30,432 nucleotides of DNA from an uncultured Prevotellaceae bacterium (GTDB lineage Bacteria; Bacteroidota; Bacteroidia; Bacteroidales; Bacteroidaceae): positions 1 to 30,432 of the forward strand of contig CALZOH010000005.1 of the NCBI GenBank assembly GCA_945827465.1, read 5' to 3'. The position numbers were made by a program, and so were the translations under genes. Positions 24,176-30,432 of this stretch are shown here, one piece after another (position 1 is the stretch's first letter; every line of letters starts with the position of its first letter). Under the pieces are notes generated by a model. That model was not told the origin of the DNA and did no database searches. It saw only the letters and a program-made list of their open reading frames with translations.

Positions 24176-25534
24176 ATGGCAACAGAAGATTTATTTATTA
24201 TCGCGATTGAACTCGGATCATCCAAGATTACGGGTGTAGGAGGCAAGAAACTTCCCGACGGAAGTATCCAGATTGAAGCGGTAGTGCAAGAGCCGTCATC
24301 AATGTTTATCCGGAAAGGTAAGATTTACAATCTGGATAAATCGACTCAATGCATCAAATCCATCATCAAGCGCTTGGAAGAACAATTGAAACGTACCATC
24401 ACACAAGTTTACGTGGGCTACGGAGGAAAGAGCCTGCATTCGGAGCACAATTCAATCTTGAAACGCTTCGATGCAGAGTTACCCATTTCAAAAGAAATTG
24501 TCGATGACTTGATGAAAGAGAATCTCGACACCCATTCAGGTGATTTTGATATTCTGGAAGTAATTCCACAGGAGTTTGGTGTGGGTTCTCAAAAGCAAAT
24601 CGATCCCGTCGGTGTCTTGAGCAATAACATTGAAGGTCGATATCTCAATATTATGGCCCATAGTTCGTTGCGTTCCAACATTGACGCTTGTTTCAACAAT
24701 GTTGGTATCCATATCGTAGAAGACAAACTAATTCCGCTGGTAATAGCTGACGAAATTTTATCAGATACCGAAAAACGTTCCGGCTGCGTTTTAGTAGATT
24801 TTGGAGCCGATACAACAACTGTATCAGTTTACAAAGCAAATCTTCTGAGATTTTTAAGTGTCATTCCTTTGGGAAGTGCCAATATCACTAAAGACATCAT
24901 GAGTTGCCAACTGGAAGAAAGCGATGCCGAAGAGTTGAAACTCACTCACGGATGCGTAGCCACCGAATTGACCGATGAGCAAGGAAATGCTACCGTATAT
25001 AAACTGCCTGACAACACGATTATCACCAAAGCTCAACTCACTGAGATTATCCAGGCGCGCTGTGAAGAGATTCTACAAAATGTAAAATACCAGATTGAGA
25101 CTTCTAAATTTGGACGTGAATCGTTGATGGCAGGCGCTTGGCTAACGGGTTGCGGCGCTAACCTGAAAAATATCAGCAAAGCTTTCACCGAAGTTGTCGG
25201 TTTCGACAAAGTTCGCATCGTAAAAAGTCCCCGACAAGTTGTTCACCTTGCTAAAAACATCAAGAACAACGACGGACAATTGCTTAGCGTCATTTGCTTA
25301 TTAGCTAAAGGAACGCAAATATGCACCAGCAGCCAATATCAAGAGAAAACTCCTGCTGCCAACATCTTTGAACCAACGGAAGAAAGCCCCGCACAACAAG
25401 TAGAGCCCACTCCTCCAGTAACGCAAGAGGAAGAAAAGAAAGAGGTTAAGGAGAAAAAACCCAAGAAATCCTTGTTTAAGAATGCAGTTGCCAAACTCAA
25501 GAATTTCTCTGACAAAATTGTAGGAGAAGAATAA
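24176..25534 (+). CDS. ftsA: Cell division protein FtsA
   Basis: This 452-residue actin-like ATPase tethers FtsZ to the membrane. The phosphate-1 loop IAIELGSSKITGVGG starts near residue 8, the phosphate-2 region is CVLVDFGADTTTVSVYK, and the adenosine motif is AGAWLTGCGANLKN. The C terminus has a low-complexity linker (rich in Glu, Pro and Lys) and a basic amphipathic helix (KKSLFKNAVAKLKNFSDKIV) that would be the membrane-targeting sequence. The frame is open to 24149 (a TTG codon inside ftsQ), but the ATG at 24176 gives the usual short N terminus. It lies 8 bp after ftsQ and 63 bp before the YqeY-like gene. Confidence 0.96.
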   Translation: MATEDLFIIAIELGSSKITGVGGKKLPDGSIQIEAVVQEPSSMFIRKGKIYNLDKSTQCIKSIIKRLEEQLKRTITQVYVGYGGKSLHSEHNSILKRFDAELPISKEIVDDLMKENLDTHSGDFDILEVIPQEFGVGSQKQIDPVGVLSNNIEGRYLNIMAHSSLRSNIDACFNNVGIHIVEDKLIPLVIADEILSDTEKRSGCVLVDFGADTTTVSVYKANLLRFLSVIPLGSANITKDIMSCQLEESDAEELKLTHGCVATELTDEQGNATVYKLPDNTIITKAQLTEIIQARCEEILQNVKYQIETSKFGRESLMAGAWLTGCGANLKNISKAFTEVVGFDKVRIVKSPRQVVHLAKNIKNNDGQLLSVICLLAKGTQICTSSQYQEKTPAANIFEPTEESPAQQVEPTPPVTQEEEKKEVKEKKPKKSLFKNAVAKLKNFSDKIVGEE

Positions 25535-25597
25535 GCGAGAACATTCAAAGATAACCTCCACAACAAATAAATAACAAAACGACTAAAACAAAAAGAT

Positions 25598-26047
25598 ATG
25601 TCATTATTCGATCAAGTTAGCAAAGACATCATAGCAGCAATGAAAGCAAAGGATAAGATTCGCCTTGAGGCATTGCGCAATATCAAGAAATATTTCATTG
25701 AAGCCAAGACCGCTCCCGGAGCCAATGACGAACTAAGCGATGAGGCGGCTCTCAAAATCATTACTAAGCTCTCTAAGCAAGGACGAGACGCTGAAGCCCT
25801 CTACAAAGCCAAAGGGCGTGAAGACTTAGCTGCTGAAGAGGCTGCCCAAGCCGCCGTCATTGAAGGCTATCTGCCCAAACAACTTTCTGCAGAAGAATTA
25901 GAAGCCGAGTTGAAAGCCATTATCGCCGAAACCGGAGCAACCTCCATCAAGGAAATGGGTAAGGTGATGGGTACTGCCTCTAAAAAGCTGGCAGGAAAAG
26001 CCGACGGAAAAGCAATCGCAGACGCTGTAAAACGGTTATTAGCTTAA
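25598..26047 (+). CDS. GatB/YqeY domain protein
   Basis: This 149-residue cytoplasmic protein matches the YqeY family, which corresponds to the tail domain of GatB (tRNA-dependent amidotransferase subunit B). Family features visible are an N-terminal helical half with IIAAMKAKDKIRLEALRNIK and a C-terminal half with EGYLPKQLS and IKEMGKVMGTASKKLAGKADG. YqeY is thought to bind tRNA, but its role is unsettled. The unusual point is the location: it sits inside the division cluster, between ftsA (63 bp) and ftsZ (33 bp), on the same strand. Confidence 0.93.
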   Translation: MSLFDQVSKDIIAAMKAKDKIRLEALRNIKKYFIEAKTAPGANDELSDEAALKIITKLSKQGRDAEALYKAKGREDLAAEEAAQAAVIEGYLPKQLSAEELEAELKAIIAETGATSIKEMGKVMGTASKKLAGKADGKAIADAVKRLLA

Positions 26048-26080
26048 ACTATTCATCCATCATAACATAAAACAGAAATT

Positions 26081-27373
26081 ATGGACGAAGACAATCAAGT
26101 ATTGGGCTTTAACATCCCAAAGAAGAATACACCAATTATAAAAGTGATTGGTGTAGGAGGTGGTGGCGGTAATGCCGTAGACCACATGTACTATGAAGGT
26201 ATTCACGACGTCTCTTTCGTAGTATGCAACACCGACCGCCAAGCACTTGAACGCTGCAAAGTACCCGATAAGTTACAACTTGGAGAAGGTCTCGGTGCTG
26301 GAGGACATCCCGAATATGCTCGTAAGATTGCAGAAGAGAATATTGAGGATATCCAACGTATGCTTAAAGATGGAACAAAAATGGTTTTCATCACAGCAGG
26401 AATGGGTGGCGGAACCGGAACAGGTGTTGCGCCCATCATTGCACGTGAAGCCAAATCAATGGACATCCTGACGGTTGGCATTGTGACTATTCCTTTCCTT
26501 TCGGAAGGCAATAAGAAAATCGATAAGGCTTTGGATGGTTTAGACGAGATGAAGAAACATGTTGATGCACTTTTGGTCATCAACAATGAACGTCTGAGAG
26601 AAATCTATACCAGCCTCACCATGTTTGATGCTTTCGCCAAAGCTGACGGAATCTTATGTACTGCAGCTAAGAGCATTGCCGAAATCATTACCTATTGGGG
26701 CATCATGAACGTGGACTTTAACGACGTGAAAGCTGTATTAAAAGATGGTGGCGTTGCCATTATGAGTACAGCCTACGCCGAAGGTGAAGGTCGCGTAAGC
26801 AAAGCCATTGAAGAAGCTCTCAACTCCCCGTTGCTCAACCATAACGACGTCTTCAAATCAAAGAAGCTCTTGATCAACATCACGTTCTGCGAAGAAGAGA
26901 ACTTCATGATGGAAGAAATGAATGAGGTACACGACTTCATGAGCAAGTTTGACCCTGATGTAGAAACGAAGTTGGGTTTAGGTACCGACTCCACCTTGGG
27001 TAAGAAGATAAAAATCACCATTCTGGCTACCGGATTTGGCCTCTTCGATGTCATTTCGGATGTAGAAGGAGCTGAGCGTCTCAACCAAAAAGTTATGGAT
27101 GAAGAAGAACGCATCAAGAAAGAAGGTCGGCGTGAAGGATTCTATCCGACAACTGATAAAACCAAAAAGAAGCGTCATTTCAGAATCTATACTTTCCAAC
27201 AGGCTACCATCGATGACGACAATATTATCTCTATGGTAGAAGCATCACCCACCTATAAACGAGATGCAGATACCCTAAAAGCCATCAAAGACAAGAGTAA
27301 GGAGATAGAAGTAACTAAAGAGGTAGTTAACGACACTTCAGAAATTAGTTCAAATATCATTTCGTTCGGATAG
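26081..27373 (+). CDS. ftsZ: Cell division protein FtsZ
   Basis: This 430-residue tubulin-like GTPase forms the Z-ring. It has an N-terminal VIGVGGGGGNAV, the tubulin signature GMGGGTGTG (GGGTGTG at 109-115), and the T7 synergy loop NVDFNDV (210-216) that completes the GTPase site of the next subunit. A C-terminal variable linker follows (about 330-420). The extreme C terminus reads EISSNIISFG and shows no obvious (D/E)IPxFLR-type peptide, the usual binding site for FtsA and other partners. The gene ends the cluster, and a hairpin with T-run follows. Confidence 0.97.
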   Translation: MDEDNQVLGFNIPKKNTPIIKVIGVGGGGGNAVDHMYYEGIHDVSFVVCNTDRQALERCKVPDKLQLGEGLGAGGHPEYARKIAEENIEDIQRMLKDGTKMVFITAGMGGGTGTGVAPIIAREAKSMDILTVGIVTIPFLSEGNKKIDKALDGLDEMKKHVDALLVINNERLREIYTSLTMFDAFAKADGILCTAAKSIAEIITYWGIMNVDFNDVKAVLKDGGVAIMSTAYAEGEGRVSKAIEEALNSPLLNHNDVFKSKKLLINITFCEEENFMMEEMNEVHDFMSKFDPDVETKLGLGTDSTLGKKIKITILATGFGLFDVISDVEGAERLNQKVMDEEERIKKEGRREGFYPTTDKTKKKRHFRIYTFQQATIDDDNIISMVEASPTYKRDADTLKAIKDKSKEIEVTKEVVNDTSEISSNIISFG

Positions 27374-27433
27374 ATATCGACTTACGCCCTATCAGATTCA
27401 CTGAACAGGATATTGCTTACATACCTTTAACAG

Positions 27434-27475
27434 AAAGTGCGGAGAAACAGACTTGATTTCCCCGCACTTTTATTT
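27434..27475. terminator. Terminator after ftsZ
   Basis: A 9-bp stem (27434-27442 / 27462-27470) extends by four more pairs after one mismatch and is followed by TTTATTTTATG. It lies between the converging ftsZ and S41 protease genes. Confidence 0.8.
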
Positions 27476-27495
27476 TATGAGCATATTAGACATTG

Positions 27496-29157
27496 CTATG
27501 GTTTTAACAAACGATTGTACTCATTCGGATGTCGTAAGAGTTGTATCGCTTGATGCAACACACGATCGGAGCGCATCGAATTTTCCATCATTCCTTTATT
27601 ATAATAATAACGCAAACACAATTCTGCATTCAGCAACTCCTTGATGGGCTTCTTCCACGTATCTAAATCACCGGCTAAATTGTGCTGCAACTTTTTTTCA
27701 AGCGCCTCAATCTCGGCCGATGCCGTCTTGTCATATCCCTCAAAACGGGCAATCTTTTTCAACTCCTGCAGCGCCTTGTATGTTTGACGGTCATACGTGA
27801 AACCGCTCTTGATAATAGAATCCTTAAAGATTTCATAATCCTCATCAGATATACTGAAAGTAGCAGCAGGACCAATCGTTGGATGAGCGATACGATAAGC
27901 CGTTAAATAGTCTAACAACTGCTCGCTCACTCGCAAATAAGATATCAGATTGGGCAAACTATCAGTTTCCACGGTTATATCGGGGGTGATTCCTCCTCCG
28001 TCGCGAACTTCACGTCCGTTTGCCGTTTTAAATACATGCGTTAAGCTGTCGGGAGTACGATAAACTTCTCCATTTTGCCCTCGATGACTATAGTCGAGGG
28101 CCTGAATACAACGGCCGGAGGGTATATAATAATGACTGGTGGTCAATTTCAGCAATCCTCCATAAGGCAATTCGCGCGGTTGCTGAACAAGTCCTTTTCC
28201 ATAGGTTCGTTCACCCATTACAACAGCACGGTCTAAATCCTGTAAGGCTCCACACGTAATTTCAGATGCCGACGCCGAAGTAGCATTTACCAATACGACA
28301 AGCGGTATTTTTAAATCCAACGGTTCACGACGGGTTGTATAAGAGGAATTGGCTGAAGGAGTCTTTCCCTTCATCTTCAATATGAGTTTGTCCTTCGGAA
28401 CAAATAGGTTCACAATACGAACGGCTTCAATGGCCAGGCCGCCACCATTGTTACGCAAGTCTAAAATGAGCGATTGTGCTCCTTTTCCCTTCAGTTCTTT
28501 GAGTGCTTGCTCCACATCTTGGTAGCAATCGCGCGTAAAAGTATTCAAGAAGATGTAACCAATGCTGTCGGTCACCATTCCATAATAAGGAATCGCCGGC
28601 AATTGGATTGCTTCACGTTTGAATCGGAATGTGCGCTCACCCTCACCGGGACGATCTACAACCAATATAATCTCCGTATCAGGGTCACCACGCAAACGAT
28701 TGCTCACACTCGAGGTGTAATCGTTGACCGGCTCATCCCCCTTTACCTTTACAGGCTCGCCATCAATACTCAAAATCACATCACCCGACATAACACCTGC
28801 TTTAGCAGCAGGCTGTCCTTCATAGGGCTCATTAATCACACAACGCTTCTTTACGCTGCTATAACGTATCAACGCACCGATACCGGCATATTTGCCCGTG
28901 GTCATTGTTTCCAGATCACGAGTATCTTGTTCCGGATAATACTCTGTGTAGGGATCTAAACCGTCCAACAAATAATTGATAGCGTCAACTATCTGTTTGT
29001 TGGCTTGCAAAGTATCTACATAATAAAGATCAAGAGTCTTGTAAACCGCGTTGAATATCTCAAGATTTTTTGAAACCTCAAAGTTGTGATTCTTTTGAGC
29101 CGGCAAAGCAGCCATCACTGAAAAGAAAATCAAGAGTAGAAGATTACGCATTTTCAT
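27496..29157 (-). CDS. S41 carboxyl-terminal processing protease (CtpA/Prc type)
   Basis: This serine protease of about 553 residues is exported. A signal peptide (MRNLLLLIFFSVMAALPAQ) is followed by an N-terminal region, a PDZ domain (about 85-170, including GVMSGDVILSIDGEPV) and the S41 catalytic domain with ILDLRNNGGG, the nucleophile in TSASASEI (about Ser296) and the general base in GERTYGKGLVQ (about Lys321). Such proteases clip C termini of periplasmic and envelope proteins. The frame is open to 29166 (TTG); the ATGs at 29157 and 29151 are the realistic starts. It lies 45 bp after the kinase gene on the same strand and may be co-transcribed with it. Confidence 0.92.
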   Translation of the reverse strand: MKMRNLLLLIFFSVMAALPAQKNHNFEVSKNLEIFNAVYKTLDLYYVDTLQANKQIVDAINYLLDGLDPYTEYYPEQDTRDLETMTTGKYAGIGALIRYSSVKKRCVINEPYEGQPAAKAGVMSGDVILSIDGEPVKVKGDEPVNDYTSSVSNRLRGDPDTEIILVVDRPGEGERTFRFKREAIQLPAIPYYGMVTDSIGYIFLNTFTRDCYQDVEQALKELKGKGAQSLILDLRNNGGGLAIEAVRIVNLFVPKDKLILKMKGKTPSANSSYTTRREPLDLKIPLVVLVNATSASASEITCGALQDLDRAVVMGERTYGKGLVQQPRELPYGGLLKLTTSHYYIPSGRCIQALDYSHRGQNGEVYRTPDSLTHVFKTANGREVRDGGGITPDITVETDSLPNLISYLRVSEQLLDYLTAYRIAHPTIGPAATFSISDEDYEIFKDSIIKSGFTYDRQTYKALQELKKIARFEGYDKTASAEIEALEKKLQHNLAGDLDTWKKPIKELLNAELCLRYYYNKGMMENSMRSDRVLHQAIQLLRHPNEYNRLLKP

Positions 29158-29202
29158 CTTAAACAAATATCATCGGTTCGTTATTCATATCCTCCCACGG
29201 AA

Positions 29203-30192
29203 TCAGTTATTCTGAAGAGCGGAAATCCTTTCGAGTATTCGCTGCCAATCAGCCGTATGCAAAGTGGTACCTATCACGCGAATGATTTCTCCTGACAAAA
29301 TGCCGCCCACCCGAATGCTGTCCTTCAATGACATATTGTGAACGTATCCATAAAGAAAACCTGCCGAAAAATAATCACCGGCTCCGGTCGTATCGAGCAC
29401 TTTGTCCACCTTCTCAGCCGGTACAGCCTGCCATTCATTACCCGAAGCCACGCAGGCACCTTGAGCACCTTTTTTTACAATGGCAATATGACAGAGACGA
29501 CTCAATTCCTGTGCAGCTTTATCCGGACCTTTTCCAGTAAAAGCACGTCCTTCTTCTTCATTGGCAAATACGATATCGACATAACGCGCTAACAACGTAT
29601 GGAAGAACTCACGGTCATTCTCCACAATATTATAACTGGCCAAATCCAGGCAAATCGTCATCTTCAGTCTCTTGGCTAATTCCATGGTATGCTCAATCAT
29701 CCGATGATTTTGCACCAAATAGCCCTCTACATATAATATTTCATATCCCGACAACAATTCCGGAGTAATATCTTCTTCCGACAACTCTGCCGAAACGCCC
29801 AAGTAAGTGGCAAACGTCCGCTGCCCGTCAGGAGTAATAAAGGTAGACGCAATTCCTGTAGATCCGGAAGATTTGCGAATGAGCGACGAATGAATGCCGG
29901 CATTCTCAATCTCGGTGTTAAAGAACATGCCAAACTCGTCAGACGCAATCTTTCCGATGAATCCGGCTTCGACACCTACATGCGAAAGCGCTTTCATCGT
30001 ATTGGCAGCCGAACCACCACTGGCGCGAGTATGTTCAAAATGACGCATACGCTGGCTGATGATGGCTAACTCGCCTGAATCTATCAACTGCATGGAGCCT
30101 TTTGGCAAATTCATCTCATTCAGAACCACATCTTGGCTCACTTTGGCCAAAATATCTACCAAGCTATTACCGATTCCCAATATTTTCTGCAT
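29203..30192 (-). CDS. PfkB-family carbohydrate/nucleoside kinase (adenosine kinase-like)
   Basis: This 329-residue ribokinase-fold kinase phosphorylates a sugar or nucleoside. It has the N-terminal GNSLVDILAKV, the substrate block ASGGSAANTMKALSHVG, and the C-terminal anion-hole/catalytic signature DTTGAGDYFSAGF (GAGD at 270-273, with the catalytic Asp273). The GGSAANT block resembles adenosine kinase-like members common in Bacteroidetes, but the substrate is not fixed. The frame is open to 30291, inside the tRNA gene. Two exact -7 elements on the minus strand (30213-30220, 30231-30238) show that the ATG at 30192 is the start. Confidence 0.9.
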   Translation of the reverse strand: MQKILGIGNSLVDILAKVSQDVVLNEMNLPKGSMQLIDSGELAIISQRMRHFEHTRASGGSAANTMKALSHVGVEAGFIGKIASDEFGMFFNTEIENAGIHSSLIRKSSGSTGIASTFITPDGQRTFATYLGVSAELSEEDITPELLSGYEILYVEGYLVQNHRMIEHTMELAKRLKMTICLDLASYNIVENDREFFHTLLARYVDIVFANEEEGRAFTGKGPDKAAQELSRLCHIAIVKKGAQGACVASGNEWQAVPAEKVDKVLDTTGAGDYFSAGFLYGYVHNMSLKDSIRVGGILSGEIIRVIGTTLHTADWQRILERISALQNN

Positions 30193-30212
30193 GATTTTCT
30201 CATTTTTCTCTG

Positions 30213-30260
30213 CAAAGATATGGCTATTTTCAAAAATATCATTACTTTTGCACCGCAAAA
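30213..30260 (-). promoter_or_regulatory. Tandem -7 elements for the PfkB kinase gene
   Basis: On the minus strand TATCTTTG (30220-30213) and TATTTTTG (30238-30231) both match TAnnTTTG. The second has a TTTG 17 bp upstream (30259-30256). The region also overlaps the tRNA promoter on the opposite strand. Confidence 0.55.
30243..30250 (+). promoter_or_regulatory. Possible -7 element for the tRNA-Asn genes
   Basis: TACTTTTG matches TAnnTTTG and lies 34 bp before the first tRNA base, a plausible promoter for the tandem tRNAs. Confidence 0.4.
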
Positions 30261-30284
30261 CAGAAATAAAGTCTTTGCATAACT

Positions 30285-30361
30285 GCTTCAATAGCTCAGT
30301 TGGTTAGAGCACCTGACTGTTAATCAGGGGGTCGTTGGTTCAAGCCCATCTTGAAGCGCCA
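30285..30361 (+). tRNA. tRNA-Asn (GTT)
   Basis: A full cloverleaf is visible: acceptor GCTTCAA/TTGAAGC, D-stem GCTC/GAGC, anticodon stem CCTGA/TCAGG with loop CTGTTAA (anticodon GTT, Asn), a TTCAAGC T-loop, discriminator G and encoded CCA. The T-stem GTTGG/CCATC contains one T-T mismatch (second pair). Confidence 0.96.
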
Positions 30362-30382
30362 CAAATAAGAACAAAATATCTT

Positions 30383-30432
30383 GCTTCAATAGCTCAGTTG
30401 GTTAGAGCACCTGACTGTTAATCAGGGGGTCG
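30383..30432 (+). tRNA. tRNA-Asn (GTT), partial, cut by window end
   Basis: The first 50 bases are identical to the upstream tRNA-Asn, through the anticodon arm with loop CTGTTAA. It starts 21 bp after the CCA of the first copy, so the two form a tandem pair, probably on one transcript. Confidence 0.93.

Noticed and set aside
30193..30291. An N-terminal extension of the PfkB kinase
   Set aside because: It would run through two exact -7 promoter elements and into the tRNA gene.

Overview
The window is a chromosomal segment of a Bacteroidota (Bacteroidales) bacterium. Several independent signs agree: many upstream regions carry the Bacteroidetes -7 promoter element TAnnTTTG, and gene starts generally lack a GGAGG-type ribosome binding site. 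One secreted protein ends in a type IX secretion (T9SS) sorting domain, there is an acyltransferase pair of the glycine-lipid type, and several loci look like plant-polysaccharide or ester degradation. I cannot fix the family or genus.

Layout. 1-1.6 kb (minus): a LolD/MacB-type ABC ATPase followed by a CvfB-like S1-domain RNA-binding protein. 1.7-5.9 kb (plus): a secreted CE2-like SGNH esterase, radA and a COG2509-type FAD dehydrogenase, in tight succession. 6.1-8.1 kb (plus): a Bax-inhibitor-1 membrane protein and an aspartate aminotransferase, each ending at a strong hairpin. 8.25-13.1 kb (minus): a four-gene efflux operon (TolC, HlyD, two ABC-2 permeases) with no ATPase gene in it. 13.3-15.9 kb (plus): a small carbohydrate-processing operon with a ricin-like T9SS cargo protein, a GH43 arabinanase-like enzyme and an SGNH esterase. 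16.1-17.9 kb (minus): two acyltransferases resembling GlsA and GlsB. 17.9-19.1 kb: a 1.15-kb gene-poor region with a tandem array of about eight 43-bp units, most carrying a 19-nt palindrome. 19.1-20.6 kb: a POT-family peptide transporter. 20.9-27.4 kb (plus): the distal part of the division and cell-wall cluster, murG-murC-ftsQ-ftsA-yqeY-like-ftsZ. 27.5-30.2 kb (minus): an S41 processing protease and a PfkB sugar/nucleoside kinase. 30.28 kb to the end: two tandem tRNA-Asn(GTT) genes, the second cut by the window edge.

How it works together. Most of the window is housekeeping: peptidoglycan precursor synthesis and divisome assembly, DNA repair, amino-acid and peptide metabolism, and envelope lipid synthesis. 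It is interspersed with envelope export and extracellular carbohydrate functions. The least explained piece is the palindromic tandem array at 18.37-18.73 kb. It is non-coding, lies between two divergent promoters, and one unit has matched changes in both palindrome arms, which suggests that the dyad symmetry is kept by selection. Other points worth checking are the ATPase-less efflux operon, the altered proton-coupling motif of the POT transporter, the YqeY-like gene between ftsA and ftsZ, and the absence of a recognisable C-terminal binding peptide in FtsZ.
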